From contig CM026554.1 of the NCBI GenBank assembly GCA_015143295.1, forward strand, positions 30,207,531 to 30,271,530: 64,000 nucleotides of DNA, read 5' to 3'. Below the pieces are notes generated by a model that saw only the letters and a list, made by a program, of their open reading frames with translations, was not told the origin of the DNA and did no database searches. The position numbers and the translations under genes were made by a program. The stretch's first letter is position 1. Each line of letters begins with the position of its first letter. Origin of the DNA: Tetracentron sinense (taxonomy: Eukaryota > Streptophyta > Magnoliopsida > Trochodendrales > Trochodendraceae). Shown one piece after another: positions 47,277 to 59,414 of the stretch.

Positions 47277-48903
47277 GTGAGTGCATTTTGATAGAGTAGG
47301 TGGTTTCATCTTCATATCTCTTCCTAGTACTCTTCCTTCGATGTATATTAGTAGCTTTTGATTATTTTGGTTTTGGTTTGTCTACTTTATTTAAGAAAAT
47401 TCCAAAAACATTGAAAAATCAGAAAAACCCAAAAATATTTTGTTTTTCTTTTTAGTTAGGCATATTGAAAAATCCAAAAACATTGAGAAATCAAAAAATT
47501 CAAAAAAAGCTGTGTTTGAGTTGTGTCTTCTATTATGATATGCATGTCTCAATTTCCTTGTGATCATAATGCTTATCCAAGATATACATATTGCATAGAA
47601 TTGAATTCATGAGAATATCATACCTACAAAGTCTTTTGGGAGATTGAAAATAGACTATCTTGCTAAATACAGTTAGAAATATGGCTTAAACTGTTGCACT
47701 ATCACATGCACTTGCACTCTAACTGACACCTGCAGATGGAACATATCCCTATGTATAGGTGATGATATTATTCATGAGGGTTGTTCAGGTTGATAAAGTT
47801 TGTTTTGACCATGAAGTTACCATTCATTACATTGTGCCCCTGTTTAAAAAAATTATACAATGGAAATGGCTACCTCTAGGATAGTGGGAAAGTCACTATT
47901 GGATGCAAACAGTATGAAATAGCTACCTAGACGGATAGTAGGTATCTATCTGGGTCACTAGAGTGAAAGCCCTGCTGCCAATAGCTAGGGCTACCTACCC
48001 AATCAGTGTGAAAGCCGCCATTGTATTCAACATTCCAAAAGAATAAGCCTGGAAAAAGAACTTCAAAAACAAATAGCAACAATTCTGAGCACACAAGTTA
48101 AATAAGGGTAAAAATAGCACATCAAAAACTCTCAAATTTTTTGGATTATCCTAAGTATGTCTTTCGGTATTTTTTGAAGCCTGTGTCCCTGATATGTGAT
48201 AAAGTCATTCTCTGTCTAAGGGTGCCTACTTCTAAAGGAGTCACGTCAGAAAGTTCACCTCACACACTTCACATTTTAGTGAAGCTTATTACTAACTGTG
48301 CATTAGCCTGTGTGACTGTGTATTGATCTCCCCTGTGATTAGTGTCGATGGAAATATCCTCATTTAGTCATCATTTCATGTCACATTATCTTGGAAAAAT
48401 TATTATTTACATCTTGGAAATTCTCACAGGCATGCATAGGTTTTTAAAAATAACAAATTGAAAATTTTGTGTGTGAGGATGTGAAATTGTTTTTGGAATG
48501 ATTTGAAGTTATAGAGGCTTTTTCAGCTCTCTAGTTTGAAGATTTTTACTCCCAAGGATGATCCATACGCTGCAAAAAGTGAGGGGTTTTTCAAAAATGT
48601 CAAAAACTCACATTTGGTATTTTGTTAAAACCCTAGATCGTAACATTGGGTCGAATGCCTCCCTACTTTCCCTCTTTTGCCTCTTTTACAGCATTCTAAA
48701 TCTTTGCACAGCTTCTCCAAGCCATTTTACAGTGCTTCATGACCATTTAAGCACCTCCAAGTCTTTCCACAGTGACCATTTCATTCTCATCCAAAATCCA
48801 CAGTGGCTTACAGTGCTCCAAGCTTCAGGATTCTCCATTGAGCTCCAAACATCAGTCCACAACAGTTCCTGCAGCTCCACAGCCTGTATTAAGTGCTTAA
48901 AGT
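47277..48903 (+). other. Copia D spacer between pol and the extra ORF
   Basis: No supported coding sequence. Contains AATCCAAAAACATTGA-type short repeats (47400-47510), a passage shared with B (GTATCTATCTGGGTCA near 47942) and a CT-rich stretch (48660-48960) ahead of the next ORF, with CACAG-rich text that could hold an acceptor site for a spliced subgenomic RNA. The splicing idea is inference. Confidence 0.55.
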
Positions 48904-50380
48904 TTGGATTCCAAGCTCCAAGATCCTCATCCCAACTCCATAGTGCTCCTAGCTCATCTTCTAGGTAATCTTTTTGCCTCTCCTCTTGTTGATTTCGGAT
49001 TGAGTACCATGGTTCTTGAAGTTCTTCTCCTTATCATCTCATTTCTCATGGCGGGTAGCTCTAAGTGCCACCTCATCGTTGATCATGATGAGGTTGATGA
49101 TCAAAACCTTGAAATCTCTGAGGATGAATCCTATGAGGCTGGCCCTGGGATTCATGTTGGCCGTCCCTATCGCTCTAGGGCCTCACAACCCTCGGCTACC
49201 CATAAGCAAGCCGTGAGTGCCTCCACCTCTAAGCTCTCTGCCAAATCCAAGGGAAAATAAAAAATCCCCCCTTCTCATGAGCCTGAAATTGGGCAATTCC
49301 GAAACCCTGGGTGTGAACTCCTTTACAATAATTATCTCAAATCCAGGGCAGTCACAATTGAGAGGGGAACTCTCATTTCCAATTTTTCCCAGCCTGGGTT
49401 TGTGGATATTATTACCTCTCGTGGATGGTTTGGCCTTTTGAAATTGTCTGGCCACGCCAGTTTAGAACTTGTTAGGGAATTTTATGCGAACATTTACTCC
49501 GCAAATCATCGTAAATTCTCTTGCAAAATAATGGTTCAAGGTAAGAAATTTGACATTAATCCTGACGTAATTGCCTTTCTCATTGGAGCACCTCGAGTTC
49601 CAGGCGCCTATTATCCTTATCTGTACCCCACTGATGAGGATAAACATGATTTGGATTTGGTGGCCAGCACTTTATGTGATGACCCTTCTCAAAAATGGCC
49701 TCATCCTCATCTACCTCACTCATGTCTCTCCTATCTTTCCCATCTGTTCCATCTCATCATGTGCTCTATTATTCATCCCTGGATTCACTCTACCGCACTG
49801 GGTACTAATAGGGTCGTTTCCTGTATAGTATCACGATTGGGTATACTATCGATACTGGTGCACACATCATTGACTTGATCCTTCAGGCTAATGCTTTGAC
49901 CATAAAGCGTGCCGCACTTCCCTTCGGTGTCCTAATCACTTGTATCTTGTCAGTGGAGGGCATTAGGGCCGGTCCCACTGAGGTTTCCAAGACTTCTCTT
50001 GGACCCATCTGTAGTCGCTCCTTTTCCAATAGTATGTCTCATGTCGTGATGCCTGATCATAAGGATGATATTGATGATGCTATAGATCCTTCGGCTCCGG
50101 TTGCAGGCCCATCTTCTCGACGGGATAGACCTACTTCTCAAGGTCCGTTCTCCTTCAAGACATGTCTGTAATGTTATCTGATATGTTGGCTGCTCATACT
50201 GCTTTTGCCATCGACCTCTATGCACGTCTTGACTCGCATGTGGCAACTACTCATGACAGTTTTTCGGCGACCAATCATTGGATTGAGGCTCTTTTGGACA
50301 TTGTCCAAGCATCTCGACAGGAGTTTCGCAACTTTCGTACTCGCTACAAGGATGATGTAGCTCGCTGCTTTCCCCCGTGA
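48904..50380 (+). pseudogene. Extra ORF in the envelope position of Copia D (plant transposon-protein domain)
   Basis: One frame from 48904 to about 49815 with a single TAA at 49258-49260, then two frameshifts (near 49815 and 50150). The candidate start MAGSSK is at 49048. After an acidic, disordered lead come FVDIITSRGWFGLLKL (near 49400), LELVREFYANIYS (near 49466), VQGKKFDINPDVIAFLIG (near 49535), LILQANALTIKRAALPFGVL (near 49868) and a predicted helical tail with LDSHVATTHDSF (near 50228). I recognise this as the domain found in the additional ORF of plant SIRE and gypsy elements (Pfam-type putative plant transposon protein). No clear signal peptide or fusion peptide is visible; the name envelope-like rests on position. 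Function unknown. Confidence 0.72.
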
Positions 50381-51167
50381 CAGGGCGATTAGTGCTACAG
50401 TAGTGACTCCATTTCCGGCATAGTTTTGATCTTGTTTATGCTAGATGTTAGCTATTACTCCATACTTTTATATGTACCTGACTTGGAGTACTTTTGGTTC
50501 TTATGTTGGTGATCCTTTGTTGATGATACTTTTGTTGATGATGCTTCGACTGTACTTTTGGCTACTTTTTGTTATATACACAGTTCATTGCTTCACTAGT
50601 ATACTTGTTGTCTTTGGCTGCAGGTTGTGTTATTCATCCTGGTTGGATTCATCCCCTTGGAAATTCAGGCCAAAAAGGGGAAGAAGTTTGTACTTGATGT
50701 GTACTGCTTCACATACATTCTTATCATCACATGTGCACTGATTCACTTCATCATTTCATGTTGACATTTCATGTTTCAAGTTACACTAATTCACTTCATC
50801 ACATGTGCATTTCACATGCTTATTTTTCACGCATATATTTCTAATCATAGGGGATCTCATACTTGGGGGGAGATCTCTAATGATAGAGCATGATGTATCA
50901 CATGGATATTTTTTCTTGTGGATGTTCTCCATACTTATTGTTTTATTCTTAATGAAAATCCCCCATGCATCATAAGGTATTGTGTGTTTTTGGCTTCTAC
51001 AGGGTTGCTTCATCTCACATCGGTCTCGGAAGGAACATTGAATTATTGAAGTTATTCAACAGTCTAAAGTCATGTAATTATTTTCAGTTTCTTTATTTTG
51101 TATGGGTCTGAAAGAGTCTGTTATGTCATGTTCTTCAGTTATTGTTGTATGTTTTGTCTCGAAATTG
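50381..51167 (+). other. Copia D 3' untranslated region
   Basis: No supported ORF. Contains a GATACTT/GATGATG T-rich stretch, GGCCAAAAAGGGGAAGAAG near 50670 and ACTTGGGGGGAGATCTC near 50862, i.e. purine-rich tracts that could act as secondary plus-strand primers. Confidence 0.6.
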
Positions 51168-51181
51168 CCAAAGGGGGAGAT
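51168..51181 (+). other. Copia D polypurine tract
   Basis: CCAAAGGGGGAGAT, directly before the 3' LTR; same as in Copia B. Confidence 0.9.
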
Positions 51182-52345
51182 TGTAAAGTCATGTTTTTTG
51201 TTGGTGAAATTCTGAGTCCAAAAGTGGTTATAGTTCTCCTTAGGTCTCACCATCCGGTTCGATGAAAAGTGAAGAAGATGACATGACAAAGCTTGAAGAA
51301 AAATCACTCAAGAATGGCTCAAGCTTTAGGATGGTAAGTGAGACTTAGAGACCAAAACTTACCCATTTGGAAATGCCCACATTCATGGAATTTGATTCCA
51401 AAAAGCCTAGAATAAAGAACATCAAACCATAGGGTATACAAGGGAGAAAAAGAGAGAAAATTCACCATTGGGTCGACCCAGACCATATTAGGTCGACCCA
51501 GTCTCAGCACATTTTGTATGGCAAAATTCAACAGAGAGGAGAAAAAAAGTGGGTCGACCCAAAGTGACACTTGGGTCAACCGAAGAGCTCATTTGGGTCA
51601 ACCCAATCCCCTTTGGGTCGACCCAGTTTTTGAATTTCCTTCTAATTTCATTTTTAGCAACTTCTAAAGCATGGTTTTCGCTTCTCTATTTATTGGAACC
51701 CTTCTAGTCCATCAATGAGGACTTTGGGAGAGTGTTGAGAGTGCACTAGGCTATCTCTAGAGTTCTCATAAACTCTGGAAATCATTCATCTCATTCTCCC
51801 TAGTTGTTCTAGAGACGCAAAGTATAGTCATTCTCATTTTTGAAGACTTGCACTGTTCGATCCTCAAACTTTGATGGGATCATTCTAGAGTTGTTCAAAA
51901 CCCTAAACCCTAATTGTGCTTCGCTGGGAGTGTTGGTTGGCTTGAGCCAAAGCAGTCAAGGACAGGAATCGATCTTTGGAGATCGTGGTTGAATCGCTTT
52001 GAGAAGAATTGGCCAATGAGGAACCGGAGCTGCTGTTGCAAAGATTGAACAAGTTGAGTTCGTGGTTTGCAAGCTGAAGAATCGATACCGAGGAACGGTG
52101 TGTCATGTTCGGTTGGGTAAGATTCGAGTCTTGTACTGTTTAAATCTTCTCATAGTGAAATTTGTGCTGGACTAGGTCCCGTGGTTTTTCCCAGAAGGGT
52201 TTTCCACATAAAAAGTTTTGTGTGTTCTTGTGTGATTGATTGGTTGTGATTGGATAAAATTAAAATCAGTAGAATTTGTTAAGTAGACCTATTTAACCCC
52301 CCCCCCCCCTCTAGGTCAAAGGATTCATTGAACTAAGGAATTTTA
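51182..52345 (+). mobile_element. Copia D 3' LTR
   Basis: TGTAAAGTCATG...GGAATTTTA; the final CA of the 5' LTR reads TA here, a C to T change. Holds more GTCGAC motifs than the 5' LTR (near 51470, 51490, 51550 and 51615) and a 13-base C run at 52297-52309. Followed by ATCAG. Confidence 0.93.
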
Positions 52346-52350
52346 ATCAG

Positions 52351-54131
52351 TTCAACCACTAGACCAACCCATCTGCCAAAGTCTGAGCCCATCTTCATCC
52401 CATCTGCCTTCTATTGGATCTGAGCCTAACATCAGCCCGCTGCTTGATACTCAACTAGCATTTGATCCCACCTCCATTGTGAACCCTAGCCCTACTCCAG
52501 CATTACAACCTGTTGGTCATCATATGCTGACATGATCCCAAACAGGTTTCATAAAACCTAATCCACGAGATGCTCTTTTAACCTCTACTGATATTCCCAA
52601 CAAACCCAAGTCTGTTAAATCTGCTCTTACACATCCTGGTTTGATTGTTGCTATGGAAGAGGAAATTGATGCTTTACATAAAAATGCAACATAGGAACTT
52701 GTTCCACGATCTCCAAATATGAATGTTGTTGACAGTAATTGAGTGTTCAAAACCAAACTTAAAGCTGATGGATCTTTAGAGCGTCTCAAAGCTCGTCTTG
52801 TGGCCAAGGGCTTCAATCAAATCGAAGGTCTTGACTTCTAAGAAACATTCTCACATGTGATTAAACTTGGTAGCATACGTACCATTCTATCTGTTGCTCT
52901 TATGAAAGGTTGGGACATTTGACAACTTGATGTTAAAAATGCCTTCCTCCATGGGCATTTATCTGAATCCATCTTTTTGGAGAAACCACCTGGATTTCAC
53001 GATCCAACTCACCCTGATTATGTATGTTCTCTTAAGAAAGCTCTTTATGGCCTTCGTCAAGCACCCCGTGCGTGGTTCGACAGATTTAGTGGCTTTCTTC
53101 TCACCCTTGGGTTCTACAACAGTGTTGCTGATCCATCCTTGTTTGTATGCCAAAATCAGCATGGTATCATCATCTTACTCTTGTATGTTGATGATATGTT
53201 GGTCACTAGCAACAACAGTGACATGTTACATCACTTTATCTCTCTTCTTGGCCACGAATTTGCTATGAAGGACCTTGGTTTCCTTCATTATTTTCTTGGA
53301 ATTATGGTCACTCGCTTATCTAATGGTCTACATTTATCTCGAATGAAGTACGCCATGGATCTCGTTACTCGTGCTAACATGTCCACTTGTCATCCGGTAT
53401 CTACACCCATGGTTCGAAAGAGGTCCTATGCATCTTCAGCTCCATTATTCTCTGATCGAACTCATTATCGCAGCTTAGTTGGTGGCTTACAATACTTGGC
53501 AATGACCCGACCCCATATCTCATTTAGTGTTAATTTTGTCTCCCAATATCTGGCATCTCCCACTGATGAGCATTATTATGCTGTCAAGAGAATTCTACGA
53601 TATATTCAAGGCACTCTCACCCATGGACTTCAACTACACTCTCACACATGGACTTCAACTACACTCTCATGGGTCACTTGAACTTTATGCCTATTCTGAT
53701 GCAGATTGGGCAGGTTGTCTAGAAATTCGTTGGTCTACCATTGGTCTTTGTACTTTTTTGGGTCCTAATTGCATCTCATGGAGTGCTAAGAAACAGCCAA
53801 CGGTTGCCAAGTCTAGCACTGAAGCTGAATACAAATCCATGGCTTCAACCGAAGCGGAGCTTACTTGGATCACCTTCCTTCTACGAGATATAGGGATTCC
53901 CTTGCTCAAGGCACCAACTCTATATTGTGATAATTTAAGTGCATTATATCTCATGGTAAATCCTTTTCTACATGCATGGTCTAAGCACATTGAGGTCGAT
54001 TACCACTATGTAAGAGAAGAGGTTGCTCTCGATTCACTCCTTACCAAGTTTTTGCAATCCTCTTCTCAGTTGGAAAATGTATTCACTAAAGCAATCCACG
54101 GGATGTATTTGAGTCCATCTTCATCATACTA
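52351..54131 (+). pseudogene. Copia C reverse transcriptase and RNase H
   Basis: Resumes after Copia D. RT: WVFKTKLKADGS (near 52741), ARLVAKGFNQ (52792), LDVKNAFLHGHL (52926), LYGLRQAPRAW (53044) and YVDDMLVTSNN (53187). RNase H: YSDADWAG (53692), SSTEAEYKSM (53812) and YCDNLSALYL (53922). Stops at about 52692, 52739, 52838 and 52920. A 25-base tandem duplication (53622-53671) at the RT/RNase H border shifts the frame. From 52977 to 53681 the frame is open, so most of RT is still readable. Confidence 0.88.
53622..53671 (+). repeat. 25-bp tandem duplication in Copia C pol
   Basis: CATGGACTTCAACTACACTC recurs 25 bases later (starts 53622 and 53647). 25 is not a multiple of three, so the copy shifts RNase H out of the RT frame. 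Confidence 0.93.
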
Positions 54132-54160
54132 GGACTTCTCCCTCGCCCTAGTTTGAGGGG

Positions 54161-54225
54161 AGGTATAGAGAGCCATGCCCATACAAGTACAAATGGCTCA
54201 CATGGAGGCAACCTTAGCAAGCAAT
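54161..54225 (+). mobile_element. Copia C 3' LTR fragment
   Basis: TATAGAGAGCC to AGCAAGCAA matches the first ~65 bases of 37622-37954, after the purine tract TTTGAGGGGAGG. The match stops where Copia E starts. Confidence 0.85.
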
Positions 54226-56416
54226 TGAAAGTATGCCTCTTTTTAATTTTAGAAAAACATTTCTTAGGGGGGCATACATCAAATCCCAAGATCTGACTAT
54301 AGTTCTAATTGATTTTATTCAATGAAGGATAGAACAATCACCTTCGCAATTTTGAAATAGAAAAGTTTTTTCCATGATTTAAAGGATAGAACGATACCCG
54401 CATAACTTCGAAATTGAAAAGTCTCCTTCGTGATTCACACGAACCTTCTTTAATCCTTTAAAGCTTTTCTCCAATGGAAGCTAATGGCCCTTCCAATTCA
54501 AGCTCTATGATCTTTTATTCTTTTCTTGAATGCAAGATCTTTTCTTGAACAATAAAGAATAATTCTTTATCTTCAAAGATTGGTTCTAATATTATCCAAC
54601 TATCAAAACAAAAACCAAGAGAAGAAGATGGGAGTAATGGGCCTGAGCAACTAGAGGGAGAGAGAAGAGAAAAATGTGTGGGATAGTGTTATGCCAAAGG
54701 GGTGGGCATCCCACCCTTTATATAGGCCAAAAACTATATCTTAGATTGCTTACTTGCTATCCAAGACTTATATCTCAATTCTAATCTAATTAGAATTCCC
54801 TTTCGTTGATTCCTTAATGATAATTCCTAATCCAATTAGGATTTGTCATAATTAGAAACTAACATTATCCATTCCCTATTTAATAGGAAAAATAATTAGT
54901 AACCTACTAATTCAATCCCTACTTAATAGGAAATCATTAGTAACAAACTAATTCATTCCCTACATAATAGGAAATCATTAATTAGCAACCAAGTAATCTA
55001 ATCCCTACTTAATAGGGGACAATTAATTAGTAATCAATTAATAGGATAAGATTAGCATGAAGTGGGAGCCCCACCCTAGTTGGGCCCCATGCCTCTTTTG
55101 AGTTCCAAGCTCTTGGTGGTCAAGTCTTTGGACTTTATCAAAATCCCATATGGGTCCTACCCATTTGGTTAATCACATCTCATGTGATTTCACCTATTAG
55201 AGCTTCACTATACCATATAGTGATTTACATGGAGAAATTAATTTATTTAATTCATAATTAAATTAAAAGCTTTAAGAAGGTCCTAGTGTGTGGATCTAAA
55301 GGGATCTCCTATTTCCGGTTGTGGGACCAAGTGCTTCACCTTTAGGTTGAAACCTTGTTGCTAGGAAACATTTTCTTATAATACCATAACAATCATAGAA
55401 TTTTATCTATGTCCCTAGACTTCCACTAATCACAATAATGTCCATTAACACAATGTGACTAACCCCCAGAAATTAGAGAATTACTTGCATGTATTATCTA
55501 TTACAAGATTTGTTTACAAACACGTCCTTCCACCATCCAATATTGTTATAAGCTTACAGGACAATATCTTATACTGTCTGTAATCCCTAGCTTATAATGA
55601 GAACCATTTCTCTTTGATACTTTTAGTCAAACTTGGACTTTCAAAACTATTCAAATTCTTTAAAAGAAATAGTAATAATTATTACTTTCCTTTTACATAG
55701 AAAATAACATTTTCGATAAAACTATTTCATCGATAAATACCAGCACTGGTTTTCCAAGTCCGGTTTGACAAGTATCAACTCAATATAAATTACTCTAAAA
55801 AAAGAGTGTGGATTCCTTGTTGAGTGTACACACACTTCTTCTAGTATAGCATACATAACCCAACGAGCCTGTATTTAGTTCGGTGTGTTGGACATTGACG
55901 ATTGGCTACATCAAAGCTATATAGGCAAATACCAGAGAAGATGTCAACCTCTCAGGTTAAAGACATTCTGTCAAATGGACTACCCTAAATATATATAGAC
56001 AATATATTTCTAAGGGTATCCACTAAGTGATCCTATTACAATATAAGTACTTCTTACTTATATCCACATCTTAGTCAAGAGACCCTTCTCTCAATGATTG
56101 AGATTCATCACTCCATCATATGGAACTAACAATGTGTAAGTTTGTAGGAATACATTGTCCAAATGTATCCTAAATAACTTAGAAAAATTCTAGGTCTACA
56201 AGGAACCGAAAAACCATATCTCCTTAGCAATTGGTTCATAACTAATTGGATGGTTTTCCTACAATGTTACCAAAGGGACAAAGTAGGCTCATCTTATGAG
56301 ATACTTTTAATATGTTACTCATTGTAGAAGACAATGTGTGAATGTAAATATGATTTTATTAATAAAGTAGACTAATACAATTCCAGAATGGCTTTTGTGG
56401 GCATATATGTCTAACA
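54226..56416 (-). mobile_element. Copia E 3' LTR (about 2.2 kb)
   Basis: On the minus strand it starts TGTTAGACATATATGCCC after the purine tract CAAGTGGGAGAT (56417-56428) and ends GGCATACTTTCA. No coding sequence supported. It carries repeated AATCATTAATTAG-type and CTACTTAATAGG AT-rich units near 54870-55050. Confidence 0.78.
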
Positions 56417-56428
56417 ATCTCCCACTTG
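56417..56428 (-). other. Copia E polypurine tract
   Basis: Minus-strand CAAGTGGGAGAT just before the 3' LTR, a very common Ty1/copia context. Confidence 0.88.
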
Positions 56429-56429
56429 T

Positions 56430-58063
56430 ACTCAAAGTCAATCTCCTATGTTTCTAATACTCAACGTCTCTATATGTTTCTCAAACACCTTCTGAGGAAG
56501 AGTTTTAGTAAACGGGTCTGCCACGTTATACGCTGACATAATCTTAAATAACTAAATGTCTCCTCTCTTGATAATGTCTCGAATCAGAAGGAATCTCCTT
56601 TCAATGTGCTTAGTCCTTTGATGTGCTCTAGGCTCTATGGCCTGAGCAACTGCACCACTATTATCACAATAAAGTGTAATAGGAGATTCAATCGAGGAAA
56701 CAACACCAAGTTCAAGAATGAACTTCTTTATCCATACTGCTTCCTTTGCAGCATCACTTGCGGTAATGTACTCCGCTTCAGTTGTTAAGTCAGCAGTTGT
56801 TGTTTGCTTGCAACTCCTCCAACTAAAGGCTCTTTTCCCAAGAGTAAAGACAAACCCTGAGGTGGACTTTCTATCATCTATATCTGCCTTAAAATCTATG
56901 TACCCTACAACAGTCAGATCTTCTGCACAGTAAACCAAACAGTGATGTATAGTCCTCCTTAGATACTTGAAAATGTGCTTAACTGCTGTCCAATACTCAG
57001 GACCAGAGTTTGATTGATATCTACTCACGATACTCACTGCGTGACAAATATCAGGTCTTGTGCACAATATAGTATACATGAGACTTCCCACTGCTGATGC
57101 ATATGGGTAATGATTCATCTGCTCTCTTTCATTATCAGTCTTTAGAGACTTTGATTTGGAGAGACTAATTCCATGCCTAAAGGGTAATATCCCTTTCTTA
57201 GAATTTTCCATGCTATATTTGTGCAAGTTCTTGTCAATATAATTGACGGGCCAATCCCAACATTCTTTTCTTTCGATCTCTAAACAATTTAAGACCAAGA
57301 ATATAGGAGGCTTCACTAAGGTCATTCATAGCAAAGTTACAAGACAACCAGATTTTAACAGTTGATAACATTCCTATATCTTTCCCAATGAGTAGAATCA
57401 TCTACATAAAGAACTATGAAAGTTATTGCACTCTCACTGACCTTTTTGTACACACATGCCTCATCAATGTTTTGGTGAAAACCAAACGATTTGATTGATT
57501 CATCAAAACGGATGTTCCAACTCCAAGAAGCTTGCTTAAGACCGTATATCGATTTCATCAATTTGCACACTTTATTATTTTGGCTATGGAGTTTAAAACC
57601 TTCGGGCTGGTCCATATAAATATCCTATTGAATGTTTCCATTCAAGAAAGTGGTTTTGACATTCATTTTTCAAATCTCATAATCATAGTGAACAACAATT
57701 TGATAACAAAATTCTGATAGACTTAAGCATTGCTACCAGTGAAAAGGTTTCCTCATAGTCGATACCAGCTCTTTGACTATAACCCTTCACCACTAGCCTT
57801 GCTTTAAAGGTCTCTACCTTTCCATCGGATCCACGTTTTCTCTTGTAGTTCTGTTTGCATCCAATGGGTCTTATACCCTCAAGTTTTTCAACCAAGGTCC
57901 AGACACCATTCGAGTATATGGAGTCCATTTCAGGTTACATGGCCTTATGGCGATTCTCAGCATCAATATCACATATTGCCTCTTGATAAGTATAAGGATC
58001 ATCTTCTAAGGAATCTGATTCCATAGTATACACCTTATGCTGATAAAGACAATCTATCTGGAG
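56430..58063 (-). pseudogene. Copia E reverse transcriptase and RNase H
   Basis: Read on the minus strand: RT fingers with FKARLVVKGYSQ near 57810, YMDQPEGF near 57615, IYGLKQASWSW near 57550 and VLYVDD near 57400, after which the frame is lost. RNase H resumes with the TRPDICHAVSIVSRYQ block near 57055, DIDDRKSTSGF near 56880, TTEAEYITASDAAKEAVW near 56780, YCDNSGAVAQA near 56670 and VADPFTKTLPQK near 56520. The first RNase H aspartate motif reads YIDFKAD instead of Y.D.DWA, so the active site is damaged. The AKEAVW segment is typical of the large TNT1-like Copia group. Confidence 0.87.
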
Positions 58064-58064
58064 G

Positions 58065-58956
58065 TCAACTAATCCTTGCACTTCTCCTAGGTTGTTGTGT
58101 GCTTAAAGGTTCAGTTAAGATAGGTTTAACCATGGTCATTTTATTTTGATTTTGCTCCTCAAGATCTATTCTAAATCCATTTTTTTTATTGAGGATAAAA
58201 TCCTCTTCTAGAAAAATGGCATTCCTGCTTACAAACACCTTTTGTTCGCTAGGATTATAGAAATAGTATCCATGAGTTTCTTTTGGGTATCCTATAAATA
58301 GATACTTTTTAGTCCAACTTTTCAACTTATCAAAGTTTTGCTTTCGCACATGAACTGGACAACCCCATATTCTGACATGCTTTAGACTGGGCTTTTGCCC
58401 CATCCATAGCTCAATAAGAGTTTTGGAAACAGAATTAGAAGGTACCTATTTAATAGATAAATAACAGTCTCTAATGCGTATCCCCAAAAAGAAATAGGCA
58501 AATCAGTTTCATTCATCATAGAGCGAACCATATCCAATAAGGTTCGATTTCTTCTTTCTGAAACACCATTAAGCTGAGGTGTTCCTGGGGGAGTCCATTG
58601 GGATAAAATTTTATTATCTCTAAGATAATCCATGAACTTATTCGAGAGGTACTCTCCTCCTTGGTTGGATCTGAGAGTTTTAATACTTTTACCTGATTGC
58701 TTTTCTACTTCATTCCGAAATTCTTTGAACTTTTCAAACGATTCCGATTTATGTTTCATTAGATATATATAACCATATCTAGAATAAGCATCTGTAAATG
58801 TTATGAAGTAGATACAGTCACCTCTTGATGAATGATTCATGGGTCCATATACATCAGTGTGAATTAATTCCAATATACTAGTGGCTCTCTTCGATTTACT
58901 TGAAAATGGCCTTTTGGTCATTTTACCTTTCAAACAAGGTTCACAAGTTGGAAAGG
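58065..58956 (-). pseudogene. Copia E integrase
   Basis: Minus strand: the zinc-domain cysteines CEPCLKGKM lie next to the solo-LTR junction, the matching histidines are on its far side (61610-61690). Core: LIHTDVYGPM near 58865, RSNQGGEYLS near 58665 (N where D is expected at the second catalytic position) and SERRNR near 58555. The frame is open from 58933 to about 58440 and again from 58403 to 58065. Insertion of the solo LTR splits the zinc domain. Confidence 0.86.
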
Positions 58957-59162
58957 TTCAATGTAGAGCCCCAGACCTTTTCACAATTAATACATGGCAC
59001 TTTCGTTGCCATTTTTCCTTTAAAGATGTATAATTAATAAATGAGAAAGAAATTGGAAATTCTGAAATGTCAGAAATGTTTCTTTTCGAAGTACGAACCC
59101 AACGCAAGTTGAATCGTCAAAATCGGATGAACGAGTCAAAAGATATGGCCAAAACAGTTTGG

Positions 59163-59245
59163 ACCTGTAGGCAATCGTAGCTCGGAAGGCGCTAAGGACG
59201 TAGCTCGGAAGGCGCTAAGGACGTAGCTTGGAAGGCACTAAGGAC
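59163..59245 (+). repeat. 28-bp tandem repeat in the solo LTR
   Basis: Three units of GTAGCTCGGAAGGCGCTAAG plus GAC, the last diverged. Confidence 0.85.
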
Positions 59246-59414
59246 GTACTCTGATAACGTAACTCTAGCTCGGATAACGTATACGTTGTGCATCCGTTGT
59301 GCAACAGACAATGGGTACGTTGTACAGCAAACAACGTGTACGTTGTACAGCACAATGGGCACGTTGTACATAAGACAACGGACAACGAGCTCAACACTAT
59401 GTACAACACAACGT

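Larger units (their letters stand above)
40733..52345 (+). mobile_element. Copia D: 11.6-kb SIRE-like element nested in Copia C pol (TSD ATCAG)
   Basis: Exact duplications ATCAG at 40728-40732 and 52346-52350. LTRs 40733-41868 (1136 bp) and 51182-52345 (1164 bp). Internal order: PBS, long gag with coiled coil and two zinc knuckles, protease, integrase, RT, RNase H, a long spacer, an extra ORF in the envelope position, polypurine tract. That order and size are typical of the SIRE/Maximus group of Ty1/copia. Decayed by many in-frame stops but few frameshifts. Confidence 0.94.
37622..54225 (+). mobile_element. Copia C: old Ty1/copia element interrupted by D, 3' LTR cut by E
   Basis: The 5' LTR begins at 37622 right after GATAG. 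The internal region carries gag, protease and integrase to 40732, then the 11.6-kb Copia D, then RT and RNase H from 52351 and the first ~65 bases of the 3' LTR (54161-54225). Copia E begins at 54226. The rest of the 3' LTR and the second TSD should lie beyond the window. Pre-insertion internal length is about 4.6 kb, normal for a short-LTR Copia. Confidence 0.85.
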
